From NCBI GenBank assembly GCA_020347565.1, contig CP070732.1, positions 1,096,433 through 1,151,722 of the forward strand: a DNA stretch of 55,290 nucleotides. The letters run 5' to 3'. This DNA is from Methanobacteriota archaeon. Lineage in GTDB: Archaea > Thermoplasmatota > Thermoplasmata > UBA10834. The notes under the pieces are model-generated. The model was given only the letters and a program-made list of their open reading frames with translations. It was not told the origin of the DNA and searched no databases. The stretch's first letter is position 1. Each line of letters begins with the position of its first letter. Of the stretch, positions 9,205 through 17,899 are shown piece by piece. A program made the translations under genes and the position numbers.

Positions 9205-9450
9205 ATGAAGGTGCGCGTGAAGCTGTTCGCCTCATTCAGGGAGATCGTCGGCAGCAAGGAGGAGGAGTTGGAGCTGGATGAAGGCACCACAGTCCAGATG
9301 CTGCTCGACAGGTATCTGGAACGATTCCCGGATATGGTGAAGTTCAAGGACCACATCATTCTGTCCGTGAACAAGGAGTACGGGCCTCCTGCCCTCGTCC
9401 TCCGAGATCAGGATGAGGTCTCATTCTTGCCACCTGTAAGTGGCGGATGA
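9205..9450 (+). CDS. moaD: MoaD/ThiS-family sulfur carrier (molybdopterin synthase small subunit type)
   Basis: 81-residue ubiquitin-like protein. It starts MKVRVKLFASFREIVGSKEE and ends in the diagnostic PPVSGG, whose C-terminal Gly-Gly is adenylated and thiocarboxylated. By family it is the small subunit of molybdopterin synthase or an archaeal SAMP-type modifier; the RYLERFPDM and DEVSFLPPVSGG segments are closest to MoaD. No moaE or other cofactor gene is next to it, so a SAMP-like role cannot be excluded. The start follows GGTGCAAGGGGATAGAGCAAG. Confidence 0.9.
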   Translation: MKVRVKLFASFREIVGSKEEELELDEGTTVQMLLDRYLERFPDMVKFKDHIILSVNKEYGPPALVLRDQDEVSFLPPVSGG

Positions 9451-9582
9451 CTTCGCCTCAGTTCGCGACATGAAAAGAGGTGAATATGATTGCCAGCCAT
9501 AGGTCGCGCTGATTCGGAGCCAGTGCGTCGAACGGTGGCACTGTCGCGACACTTCGCATCGACCGGGAAGGAAGGTAACAAC

Positions 9583-11367
9583 ATGAGAAACACAGTGCGC
9601 CCATCCCTCGTATCTGCGCTTGTGCTAGTGACGCTTGCTTTGCCATACGGCCTCCCTTTCGCCTCGGAGACGGCAAACGAGCGGTCCGTTCCGGATGTCG
9701 TATCGACCGCATTGGAGGCAGGGCCTCCGGTGCCCTACATCTACAGGAACTACTCCGCCATAAGAGACATCCTGTACGACACGGAATCCGATCATTGGGG
9801 GATCGCTGCCGTCCACGACATCGGAGATTCGTGGGAGACGACGCAGGGGCTCGCCGACAGGGATATTCTGGCGATCAAGATATCGGACAATGTCGAGATT
9901 GATGAGGACGAGCCGGAGACGCTCATCATGGCGCTTCACCATGCACGAGAATGGCCTACTTCGGAGATTGTCGTGCAACTGATCGAGAACCTGACGGACC
10001 TGTACGGGTCAGACGCCAGAATCAGTTGGCTTGTGGACAACCGGGAGATATGGATCGTCCCCGTGGTGAATCCCGATGGCCTCGACTACGCCATGAGCGT
10101 GGACGACCAATGGCGCAAGAACAGGAGAGACAACGGCGACGGCACCTATGGCGTCGACATCAACAGGAACTACAACGGTTCCCAGAACGGCGATCCCCTG
10201 GGCGAGTGGGGCGGCGTCGGGGCCTCACACGACACCAGCAGCTCGGTATACTGTGGCGAGTACCCGTTCTCGGAGCCCGAGACAGAGGCGATTCGTGACC
10301 TCGCACTGAACCGCAGCTTCGCCTTGGCCATAGACTTCCACACATACGGCGACCTCGTCATGTGGCCTTGGGGATACACGACGGACCTTCCCCCCGACAA
10401 CGAAGACCTTGTCAGGATTGGCACAGGTATGGCTGCGCTGAACGGCTATACGGCGGACCAGTCCGTCGGCCTTTACCCTACCACCGGCGACTCCCTCGAC
10501 TGGCTCTACGGAGGCGCGGATGTCTACGCATTCCTGTTCGAGGTTGGCAGCCAGGCCGACGGCTATCATCCGGAGGCAGAGAGCGTCGCACTGGGGCAGA
10601 TAGAGGAGAACATCCCGCCGGCGCTACTCCTGATCGAGGCGGCTGGGGACCGGCAGGAGCAGCCGTTCGAGATCGACCATGAGCCGCTCGGGAACGAGCT
10701 CTACTCCGGCCTGGACCGCGAGGTCGTCGCGAACATCACGGCAGCAAGAGGCGTCGACGCCTTCGAAGTCAAGCTCGTCTACAGAATCGACAGCGGTTCC
10801 TGGCACGAAACACCGATGTCACGTGGGTCTGGAAACGACACGTATATCGCATCGTTGCCTCCCCAACCCGCCGGGTCGACGGTGGACTACTACATTGTCG
10901 CGACAGACCTGGCAGGTGTCGTGCTGATGTCGCCGCGATACGCCCCGTACGATCTGCACACGTACTCCATACTGCCGGACGTGACCCCGCCGGTGGCTGA
11001 CGCGGGCCCGGACGGAACAGCGGGGGTGGGCTGGCCTGTGGTCATGGATGGCTCAGGCTCGTACGACGACGTTCGAATAGCGAACATGACCTGGTCGTTC
11101 ACATACAACGGCTCAGCCGTGGAATTGTACGGCGAGACGCCGACATTCGTCTTCTGGACGGAGGGCGTGTACGAGGTGACGCTGACGGTTCTAGACCCCA
11201 CAGGAAACACAGACACCGATGCGTTGGTCATCGAGGTCACGTCGGAGGTCATACCCGAGTTCGACAGCGTCGTCGTCCCGGCCTCCGCGGCTCTGCTGAT
11301 GTTTGTGGTGTTGATGATGGTCTCGCGTGCTCGCAGGCGCTTGGGTGAGCCGGGCCGACGGCCCTGA
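9583..11367 (+). CDS. Secreted zinc carboxypeptidase (peptidase M14) with PKD-like domain and IPEF C-terminal anchor
   Basis: 594 residues from ATG 9583, which has a GGAAGGTAA ribosome-binding site; the frame is open further upstream, but a signal peptide (MRNTVRPSLVSALVLVTLAL) begins here. The M14 catalytic domain shows the zinc ligands in HHAREW, the third His in AIDFHTYG, the substrate Arg in VDINRNYNG and the catalytic Glu in FLFEVGSQ. Residues ~385-480 form a beta domain, and 485-555 resemble a PKD domain (VADAGPDGTAGVG, DGSGSYDD). The C-terminus has IPEF, a membrane segment and an RARRR tail, like an archaeal PEF-type sorting or anchor signal. It would digest peptides outside the cell. 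Confidence 0.9.
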   Translation: MRNTVRPSLVSALVLVTLALPYGLPFASETANERSVPDVVSTALEAGPPVPYIYRNYSAIRDILYDTESDHWGIAAVHDIGDSWETTQGLADRDILAIKISDNVEIDEDEPETLIMALHHAREWPTSEIVVQLIENLTDLYGSDARISWLVDNREIWIVPVVNPDGLDYAMSVDDQWRKNRRDNGDGTYGVDINRNYNGSQNGDPLGEWGGVGASHDTSSSVYCGEYPFSEPETEAIRDLALNRSFALAIDFHTYGDLVMWPWGYTTDLPPDNEDLVRIGTGMAALNGYTADQSVGLYPTTGDSLDWLYGGADVYAFLFEVGSQADGYHPEAESVALGQIEENIPPALLLIEAAGDRQEQPFEIDHEPLGNELYSGLDREVVANITAARGVDAFEVKLVYRIDSGSWHETPMSRGSGNDTYIASLPPQPAGSTVDYYIVATDLAGVVLMSPRYAPYDLHTYSILPDVTPPVADAGPDGTAGVGWPVVMDGSGSYDDVRIANMTWSFTYNGSAVELYGETPTFVFWTEGVYEVTLTVLDPTGNTDTDALVIEVTSEVIPEFDSVVVPASAALLMFVVLMMVSRARRRLGEPGRRP

Positions 11368-11375
11368 CGGAGCGG

Positions 11376-11804
11376 TCACTCCATGACGACGGTCTTGAGG
11401 GCGCGTCCTTCTTCGCAATCTACCTTGCCGCCCTCGACCGACAGTATCTTGAACCGCATTCCGTTGAGGGCTCCTCTCGGCCTGCAGAGGTCATAGTTGG
11501 GACAGCCCAGGTTGGGGCACTCCATGTCCTCAAAGGTCAGCATCGCCCCTTCGAGCGCGACCTTTGACGGGACAGCGGCAGGGAAGGAGACTTTCTCCAC
11601 CTCGACGACCCTCACGCCGTCCTCGTGGATCCTGCAGTCGTGTCTGACATCCCTCAAGTTCTTCACTCTGTATCTCCTGTTCTCCTCGAGGTGGAAGCAG
11701 ACATTCCTCACCTTGCAGTCCCTGCATTCGGCGAGAGGCCCGCCAAAGACGAACTCGAATCCTTCCTTGCATTGCAGCTTGCCCACGACAGTGACCAGCA
11801 CCAT
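11376..11804 (-). CDS. UPF0179 family cysteine-rich protein
   Basis: 142 residues from ATG 11804; three further codons upstream are open but the conserved MVLVTVVGKLQCKEGFEFVF begins here. Eight or more cysteines in motifs such as ECRDCKVRNVCFHLEE, MECPNLGCPNYDLCRPRG and KVDCEEG suggest a metal or iron-sulfur site. UPF0179 is an archaeal family of unknown function. It is convergent with the carboxypeptidase (8 nt between stop codons) and lies 28 nt downstream of egsA on the same strand, so it is probably co-transcribed with it. Confidence 0.88.
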   Translation of the reverse strand: MVLVTVVGKLQCKEGFEFVFGGPLAECRDCKVRNVCFHLEENRRYRVKNLRDVRHDCRIHEDGVRVVEVEKVSFPAAVPSKVALEGAMLTFEDMECPNLGCPNYDLCRPRGALNGMRFKILSVEGGKVDCEEGRALKTVVME

Positions 11805-11832
11805 GATACACACCCCATTCCACGCAGCATCC

Positions 11833-12900
11833 TCATATCACGCCTGTTATTCTCGCCAGGCGTTCTGCGGCGTCGGGCGTCAGGCCTCTGTCACCCAGGA
11901 TGGTGTATCTGTCCTTGCGTATCTCGTTCGCATGGACCAGAGCGTCGATTATCTGCTCGGGCGTGACTCCCAGCTCCTCCGAGTTCGTAGGAGCGCCGAC
12001 CAAACGCAACGCCTCCCTTATCCTCTCCCAGCCGCCTCCGTGGAGATACATCATCATGATTGAGCCGACGCCGCACTGCTCCCCGTGGAGAGCCTTGCCT
12101 GGTGCGGTCTTAGCGAGAACGTGAGAGAACATGTGCTCGGAGCCGCTCGTGGGGCGCGACGAGCTCGCAACGGCCATCGAGATGCCCGAGATGATTATCG
12201 GTCTGATGGCGATCCACACGCTGTCCTCAAGGTTGGGTTTGATGGCGGCTGCGTTCTCGATTATCGACTCGGCGGCGTACCTCGCAAGGTTGGCCGCGCT
12301 CGAGCTGAAAAACTCGCCCCTCAGCCTGTCGGCGAGTTCCCAGTCCATGATCGCCGTGGTGTTGGACATGACGTCGGCGCATCCGGAGGCCAGAAGCCGG
12401 TACGGGGCCTTCACGATCAGCGCCGTGTCAGCCACGACTCCGAGGGGAACGCTGGCGTTCAGCGAGAGCGAGTTTCCGCCATCCTTGATCGACGCGCGCG
12501 GGCTGGCTATGCCATCGTGCGCAGCGGACGTCGGGATGCTTATGAACGGCATCTTCAGGTTGCCTGAGGCGAGCTTCGCGAGGTCTATCTTGCTTCCCCC
12601 GCCCACTCCCACCAGGAAGGAAGCTCCGACCTCCTTGGACATCTCCTCGACCTTGACGAGGTTGTCCCTGCTGGCCTCGCCCACAGTCAGCGTGTGTGCG
12701 TCGTAGCCGTTCTCGGTCAGTATGTCCGAGACGGCCCTGGCCGCGAGCCCTCCCGTCGTCGGGCCCGTCACGAGCAGGGTCGTGCCCTCCAGCTCGAAGT
12801 CCTTGCACATCTGCCCGACCTCCTGGATGACGTCGTGCCCTGCATGGACCTGTCTGGGGAACTGCATCGTCTTTGCCTTGGTGAAGCTGTCCGTGGTCAA
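11833..12900 (-). CDS. egsA: sn-Glycerol-1-phosphate dehydrogenase (archaeal lipid backbone)
   Basis: 355 residues. It reduces dihydroxyacetone phosphate to sn-glycerol-1-phosphate with NAD(P)H, the step that sets archaeal lipid stereochemistry. It has the NAD-binding GVGGGSKIDLAKLA, SIPTSAAHDGIASPRAS, and the metal-binding histidines in SGSEHMFSHVLAK and LHGEQCGVGS. The listed start is a TTG at 12898-12900; an alternative ATG 11 codons later (MQFPRQVHAG) is possible. A TATA-like AGAGATAAG near 12940-12950 fits a short leader. It is the clearest archaeal marker in the window. Confidence 0.95.
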   Translation of the reverse strand: MTTDSFTKAKTMQFPRQVHAGHDVIQEVGQMCKDFELEGTTLLVTGPTTGGLAARAVSDILTENGYDAHTLTVGEASRDNLVKVEEMSKEVGASFLVGVGGGSKIDLAKLASGNLKMPFISIPTSAAHDGIASPRASIKDGGNSLSLNASVPLGVVADTALIVKAPYRLLASGCADVMSNTTAIMDWELADRLRGEFFSSSAANLARYAAESIIENAAAIKPNLEDSVWIAIRPIIISGISMAVASSSRPTSGSEHMFSHVLAKTAPGKALHGEQCGVGSIMMMYLHGGGWERIREALRLVGAPTNSEELGVTPEQIIDALVHANEIRKDRYTILGDRGLTPDAAERLARITGVI

Positions 12901-13014
12901 GTGAGCTACCTTCGTCCCGATATGATAGGTCTCGACTTCAACTTATCTCTATCTGTCCGCCGCTCGTCGTATTTATAGCCACATCGAACGGGGGCGGAAC
13001 GAGATGTTCACAGT

Positions 13015-13380
13015 TCACTTCTGAGCGGACTTCTTCATGCGGTCGATGAGGTCGTCCATCCTGAACGGCTTGGGCAGGAACTCGCTCGCGCCTGCCTCCC
13101 TGGCCTCCTTCTCGACGAGTATGTCCGCGCTGACGAAAATGATCTTCTGGTGCGGGTTGAGCCGCATGATCTCCCGCGTCGCCTCGACGCCGTTCATCAC
13201 AGGCATCCTGTGGTCCATGATGACCACATCGGGCTTCTCCGACGAGTCGTTGTACTTCCTCAGGGCCTCCTCGCCGTCGAACGCAGTGCCGACCACTCTG
13301 TACCCCCTGAGCTGGAGGATGTCCCTGTACAGCTCCACGATGAACAACTCGTCATCGACGATGAGGACGCTCGCACTCAT
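13015..13380 (-). CDS. Single-domain response regulator (CheY-like receiver)
   Basis: 121 residues from ATG 13380 (MSASVLIVDDE). It has the acidic pair Asp9-Asp10, phospho-acceptor Asp56 in VVIMDHRMPVMNG, Ser84 in IFVSAD and Lys104 in LPKPF. There is no output domain, so it must act by protein contact. Its ATG overlaps the TGA of the upstream kinase-like gene by 4 bases (ATGA), so the two form a translationally coupled pair. Confidence 0.92.
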   Translation of the reverse strand: MSASVLIVDDELFIVELYRDILQLRGYRVVGTAFDGEEALRKYNDSSEKPDVVIMDHRMPVMNGVEATREIMRLNPHQKIIFVSADILVEKEAREAGASEFLPKPFRMDDLIDRMKKSAQK

Positions 13381-14087
13381 TCCGGCACCTCCGCCTTGAG
13401 CGTGATGATGAGCGAGCACCCGCCCTGTTCGGCGGCCTCCGCCTTGACGGAGCCGCCGAGCCTCTCAGCCATCATCTTCGACAAGAGCAGTCCGGCGACC
13501 CGCACCGTCCTGGATCTCTTCTCGTCCAGGTCGGCCGTGGGCGATTCGGTGTCGAAGGACTCGGGTAGGCTGGCATGCTCGTCCGAAATCCTGACCTCCC
13601 ACGCGTCGCCGTCCTTGACCTGTCTGATGTCCGCGTCGATGCTGAGCACGTCGGATGAGTCGAGCTGGGCCATGCTGGTGAGGGCGTCCAGGATCACGTC
13701 GTAGACCATCTTGCCCCCTCGAACCACGGCCTTGTCGTCGCTGGCCCTGATATCTACTCTGACATCCCTGTCGGGCAGCATTGTGGACAGCATCCCCGCT
13801 GCCTTCCTCGCCTCGTCCTCGAGGTCCACCACGGCCTCGGGCACGGGCGCGCCCCTCCCGAGAAGGCACAGGGTCTTGATGCTCTCGAAGACCTGGGAGG
13901 ATATCCTCATCTGCGAAGTGGCCCTCATCGCATGCTTCAGAGAACGCTCGTTCAACATCTCCCCAGCGGTAATCAGGTCGATGCAGCTGAGCACAGTCTG
14001 GTTCATGTTGAGAATATCGTGACTTAGCACGTCCATATAGGCCGAGAGGTCGTCTTGAGACCTCGGGCCGTGTCCGAAGTTGCTCAA
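13377..14087 (-). CDS. Histidine kinase-like protein with degenerate ATPase domain
   Basis: 236 residues, no membrane segment and no sensor domain. The phosphorylation helix is SAYMDVLSHDILNMNQTVLS with His23, the same HD-x-N-x-NQ style as the kinase at 48615. The C-terminal half has the expected length for an ATPase domain (MVYDVILDALTSMAQLDS, then RTVRVAGLLLSKMMAERLGG and GCSLIITLKAEV). However, the N-box asparagine and the DxGxG G1 box are not seen; ISDEHASLPESF stands in their place. It may be a phosphotransfer protein or pseudokinase serving the coupled receiver. Confidence 0.78.
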   Translation of the reverse strand: MSNFGHGPRSQDDLSAYMDVLSHDILNMNQTVLSCIDLITAGEMLNERSLKHAMRATSQMRISSQVFESIKTLCLLGRGAPVPEAVVDLEDEARKAAGMLSTMLPDRDVRVDIRASDDKAVVRGGKMVYDVILDALTSMAQLDSSDVLSIDADIRQVKDGDAWEVRISDEHASLPESFDTESPTADLDEKRSRTVRVAGLLLSKMMAERLGGSVKAEAAEQGGCSLIITLKAEVPE

Positions 14088-14247
14088 AGCCGCCGCACCT
14101 GGAGGATGCTGGAGATACTAAGACCGCGCTGAGTAGATAAAACTACCTGGCCGACACGGCTGTCATGAAAACGACCGCCGCGTCATTCGGACAACTGTGT
14201 TCACAGATGAACTGTTCTGTGTGCGCGCAGTAAGTTGCGAAGCTGCG

Positions 14248-15033
14248 TCAGGCGAAATCGTCCAGAGTCCTCGTCCCTGTCGTGGCAATCTCCCTCGTGT
14301 CCTCAGAGACCCATTTCCAATAGTTTTCGGGCAGCTCTCCGACGTCGTAGTCCGGATCCTTGTGGGAGTTGGTGTATCGGATATCGGACAGCAGGAGCCA
14401 GTATCTCTTGGCGTCCTTCCTGCCCTTCCTGGTGGGGAACCTGTCGACCGCATCGACGAGTTTCTCGTCGTTCCTGCATATGTGCGCATGTTCCTCATCG
14501 AGGATAGCCACAGAGTATCCCGGCTTCCTCCTCGCGAAGTGTCTGAGGACCAGATCGAGTATCCTGTGTTCGAACGTGCCCCTCGCCACGATCGCCCTGT
14601 TGTCCTGGTCCTCCCTGAACGCCAGGAAGTCCTTCGCCCTCCTGAACTCCGCCGTCACCCTCCGGACTCGGTCCTTCATCTCCTTCGCCTCCGGAGCCTC
14701 CTGTGAGAGATAGGCCTTCGTGCCCCTCGTCTCGATCAGCTCGAGCACCCTGAATATGAGCTGGAACCTGTCCCTCGCGTTGAATCTGGACGCCCAGAAC
14801 ATCTCGTCTTCGAGTATCTCGAACAGCTTCGGGTTCTCAAGGAAGTCCAGTCCTCCGCGGCTCTCCCTGTGCTCAGAGTACAGCTCGTTGTAGTCGAGGG
14901 CGTCGGCATCGAGGGTCTCCTCGAAGAAGCACTTCTGGCTCCGCGCCTTCTCGATCGGCTTGGCATGATGTATCCTGGAGGCGAGGTATGCGGTTATGAT
15001 CGACCTTGGGGACGCGCTGAACAGCACCAGCAT
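14248..15033 (-). CDS. DUF4130-like protein
   Basis: 261 residues. The part from ~115 to 255 matches my memory of DUF4130: RVRRVTAEFRRAKDFLAFRE, a central segment ending LVLRHFARRKPGYSVAILDE, and the C-terminal ELPENYWKWVSED, which corresponds to the PxRYWKxLPE end of the family. DUF4130 proteins are annotated as probable DNA-metabolism proteins and in bacteria often sit next to a radical SAM protein, which is absent here. The N-terminal part contains FSASPRSIITAYLASRIHHA. It is transcribed alone; GATAAATATAAGG upstream serves as a promoter shared with the divergent TPR gene. Confidence 0.6.
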   Translation of the reverse strand: MLVLFSASPRSIITAYLASRIHHAKPIEKARSQKCFFEETLDADALDYNELYSEHRESRGGLDFLENPKLFEILEDEMFWASRFNARDRFQLIFRVLELIETRGTKAYLSQEAPEAKEMKDRVRRVTAEFRRAKDFLAFREDQDNRAIVARGTFEHRILDLVLRHFARRKPGYSVAILDEEHAHICRNDEKLVDAVDRFPTRKGRKDAKRYWLLLSDIRYTNSHKDPDYDVGELPENYWKWVSEDTREIATTGTRTLDDFA

Positions 15034-15059
15034 GGAACGCAGCCTTCGGGGGAATTACC

Positions 15060-15115
15060 ACGGATGATAAATATAAGGTTTGGGGTATATATGCGTCGCC
15101 TCCGATTCAAAAATA
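15060..15115. promoter_or_regulatory. Divergent promoter region for the DUF4130 and TPR genes
   Basis: An AT-rich stretch contains GATAAATATAAGG (15065-15077), GGGTATATATGCG (about 15084-15096) and AAAAATAATATC, which are candidate TATA elements for both directions. The TPR gene starts at 15147 and the DUF4130 gene at 15033, giving short leaders. Confidence 0.5.
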
Positions 15116-15146
15116 ATATCTACCCCTGCAGGTATGGAAAGGTCGC

Positions 15147-17261
15147 TTGACAGAGGTTACGGACGAGCGGACTTCAGGCCGTGGACCGAAGATCGGCGAC
15201 CTGTTCACGAGGGCCAACAAGGCATACGATTCCGGGGACTACGAGGCCGCCCTCAGGTTGCTCTCCGATGCACTCGCCATTGACCCGGAGAACGTCGTGG
15301 CGCTGAACAACAAGGGCGCCGCCCTGGACGCTCTCGGAAAGCATGACCTTGCGGAGTCGTGCTATCGCAGGGCTTTGGCGCTTGATGACGGCTACGAGCT
15401 CGCATGGCACAACCTGGGCAACTGTCTCTTCGCCCAGGAGGAGTACGGAGGTGCCGCGAAGGCGTACGCCAGGGCCTCGGCACTGAACCCGGAGCGGGCC
15501 GAGAACTTCATCGGGATTGCCGAGTCTCACGCCGAACTCGGGGAAACGAGGCGCGCGAGCGCGGCGATAGCGAAGATACCGCCGAAGGAAGACGACTCCC
15601 ACCTGCTTACGCAGGCGGACCTGTACCTGTCGGTTCAGCTCGGCGACAAGGCGATGCGATGTTGCGAGCAGTATGTGTCGTGCCATCCGGACGACGTAGC
15701 CGGGCACGTGCACCTCGGGGGGGTGTTGCAGGAGATTGGGCGTTACAAAGACGCGATTCCGTCGTTCGAACGTGCGCTGAAGCTCAGCCCCGACGACGCA
15801 CAGATCTGGAACAACTTCGGCTATACGTGCTTCTGCGCCGGTAAGACAGAACGGGCGCTCGCAGCCTTCGACAAGTCGATCGAGATAGACCCATCGTACA
15901 AACACGCGTGGTACAACAAGGGATATGCCCTGCACGGCGTGGACCGGCTTGAGGAGGCTGTAGAATGCTACCGCGAGGCGCTCAAGATCGATGACAAGGA
16001 CCGTGTGCTGTTGAACAATCACGGCAACGCGCTCTACAACCTGGGGCGGTACGCTGAGTCGATCCCGAGCTTCGTCGCGGCTATAACGGCGGACCCCAAC
16101 TACGAGATCGCATGGAACAACATAGGCAACGCCCTCGAGAAGATGGGCATACACGCTGAAGCGATACCGTTCCACGACCGTTCGCTCGAGATCCGGCCGG
16201 ACTTCGATTACGCGCTGTACGCGAAGGGCGTCTGCAAGGCGGCCATCGGCGACGTTGAAGAGGGGTATGACCTCCTGCTGGAGTCGTTGGACATCAACCC
16301 CTCTTACGACGAGGCATGGAAGGCGAAGTCATCCGTCGCGAGGCAGCTGGGGAGGATGGATGATGCCATCTCTTCGATAGACCGTGCACTGACAATCAAC
16401 CCGGAGCTGTGCGAGGCGTGGATCGACCGAGGGGACTTGTTGGTCGCCGTCGGCGACGGCGTCGGTGCTGAGCAGTCGTACGCTCGCGCCCTCAAATGTG
16501 TCGCCAAGGCGATCGCTGCGAGCCCCTCGGATGGCGAGCCCTGGCGCATACGCGCGGAGACGCTCGTCCGCGTGGGCCGACACGCGGACGCGCTCGACGC
16601 CGCCGTCCGCGCCGTCACATCGCCACACTCTGACATCACCGTGCTGCCCCTGGCGTTCGATGTCTGCCGTCTATCCGGCGTCGACGGCCCGCCACAGGAG
16701 CTGCTGAAAGCGGTGAAAGCCTGTGCCGCCCCCGCTCCATTGCTCGCCTACGCGAGATACCTGGGCGCGCGGGAGCGGTGGGGCGATGTGGTCGACATAC
16801 TGTACTCACGAGACATGGAAGAGCTCACGCCTGCGAGCAGACTGCTGTTCGTCAAGGCGCTGACGCTGCTCGGCGATCCAGAGGCGGCCGACTCCGTCGC
16901 GGCCGATTCGCCCAAGCCCGAGCGAGCTCGCCTGAGGGCGGAGATCGAGATGAACGCTGCGGGCAAGGAGTTCGCCGCGGATCGCCTGGAGGAGATACTG
17001 AGCAAGTGGCCGAGCGACCACGCCGCGGCCATGTGCGTGGCAAAGGGATTCATGGAGAAGCGCGCCTTCAGGGACGCCATCGTGGCTGCGGAGACGGCCA
17101 TCGGAAGCGACGAGGCCGATTGGGAACCGTACGAGATCATAGCCGACGCATATGAAGCGCTCGGTATGACCGACAAGTCCGATGAGGCGAAACGGCGTGC
17201 AGGACAGCTCCTGGCGCGATGCGCCGACCAGGTCTGTGGCGCTGGGCGGGATGATGCCTGA
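15147..17261 (+). CDS. TPR-repeat protein, 704 residues
   Basis: About ten consecutive 34-residue TPR units run from residue ~19 to 440 (for example NNKGAALDALGKHDLAESCY and HNLGNCLFAQEEYGGAAKAY). A more diverged helical region follows to the C-terminus. There is no signal peptide or membrane segment, so it is a cytoplasmic scaffold. The start is TTG at 15147 with a GGAAAGG ribosome-binding site 5-6 nt upstream. Its TGA overlaps the ATG of the PUA-domain gene (TGATG), so the two are coupled. The partner of the scaffold cannot be told from sequence. Confidence 0.9.
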   Translation: MTEVTDERTSGRGPKIGDLFTRANKAYDSGDYEAALRLLSDALAIDPENVVALNNKGAALDALGKHDLAESCYRRALALDDGYELAWHNLGNCLFAQEEYGGAAKAYARASALNPERAENFIGIAESHAELGETRRASAAIAKIPPKEDDSHLLTQADLYLSVQLGDKAMRCCEQYVSCHPDDVAGHVHLGGVLQEIGRYKDAIPSFERALKLSPDDAQIWNNFGYTCFCAGKTERALAAFDKSIEIDPSYKHAWYNKGYALHGVDRLEEAVECYREALKIDDKDRVLLNNHGNALYNLGRYAESIPSFVAAITADPNYEIAWNNIGNALEKMGIHAEAIPFHDRSLEIRPDFDYALYAKGVCKAAIGDVEEGYDLLLESLDINPSYDEAWKAKSSVARQLGRMDDAISSIDRALTINPELCEAWIDRGDLLVAVGDGVGAEQSYARALKCVAKAIAASPSDGEPWRIRAETLVRVGRHADALDAAVRAVTSPHSDITVLPLAFDVCRLSGVDGPPQELLKAVKACAAPAPLLAYARYLGARERWGDVVDILYSRDMEELTPASRLLFVKALTLLGDPEAADSVAADSPKPERARLRAEIEMNAAGKEFAADRLEEILSKWPSDHAAAMCVAKGFMEKRAFRDAIVAAETAIGSDEADWEPYEIIADAYEALGMTDKSDEAKRRAGQLLARCADQVCGAGRDDA

Positions 17262-17764
17262 TGGCCGTCCTGCGCATGCGCAAGAGGCACAGGCTCCGGC
17301 AGAAGGAGATTCACGACCTCTCCGCGAGGATATCATCAGCGCTCGGGACGGAGACTTTCGGCGAGGGGAACACGGTCGACATGGCGGAGACGCCCGACTT
17401 CCACGTACTGTTCGTGGACGGCGCGTCGCTCGGGCTCGTCTCGGATGGCGAGCCGTTCCTCACCGTCCGTGGCCTGCTCAGATACGGTGCGACGAAGAGG
17501 TTCGTGACCGTCGACATGGGCGCGGTGCCGTTCGTCGCGAACGGGGCGGACGTGATGGGCCCGGGCGTCGTCGACGCCGACCGCGGGGTCGCAGAGGGTG
17601 ATTTCGTATGGGTCCGCGACGAGAGGAACCTTCAGCCGCTCGCTGTCGGGAGGGCGCTCGTCTCGGCGAATGATATGCTGGCTAGGCCCAAGGGCAAGGT
17701 CGTTTCCTCGGTGCACTTCGTTGGAGACAGGCTCTGGGCGATTGACGAGGAAGCACAGGAATGA
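17261..17764 (+). CDS. PUA-domain RNA-binding protein
   Basis: 167 residues. The N-terminal part (KKxHRL-like RKRHRLRQKEIHDLSARISS) and the C-terminal PUA domain (residues ~80-160: TVDMGAVPFVANGADVMGPG, EGDFVWVRDERNLQPLAVGRA) match the archaeal MCT-1/Tma20-like family that binds tRNA, rRNA or ribosomes. It begins inside the stop codon of the TPR gene, which suggests a shared function or strict co-expression. Confidence 0.85.
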   Translation: MAVLRMRKRHRLRQKEIHDLSARISSALGTETFGEGNTVDMAETPDFHVLFVDGASLGLVSDGEPFLTVRGLLRYGATKRFVTVDMGAVPFVANGADVMGPGVVDADRGVAEGDFVWVRDERNLQPLAVGRALVSANDMLARPKGKVVSSVHFVGDRLWAIDEEAQE

Positions 17765-17855
17765 CCATGCAGGCGGCGGAGCGAGCGGACGGAGCCGCGG
17801 GGCGTCGGCACATCACCAACTAGGTGATGTCGCCCGTCTGGCCAAGTGCGATAGA

Positions 17856-17863
17856 TTTTATAT
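17856..17863 (+). promoter_or_regulatory. TATA box of sepF
   Basis: TTTTATAT lies about 40 nt before the GTG start at 17900, so transcription should begin near 17886 and give a leader of ~14 nt that includes the AGAGGGA ribosome-binding site. Confidence 0.55.
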
Positions 17864-17899
17864 CCGAGCAAGCTCATACCTAGTCCAGAGGGATGCACG

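Noticed and set aside
8890..9235. Overlapping 95- and 109-codon minus ORFs between nrdJ and moaD
   Set aside because: Odd composition, no domain, no ribosome-binding site, and overlap with the moaD start; treated as non-coding.
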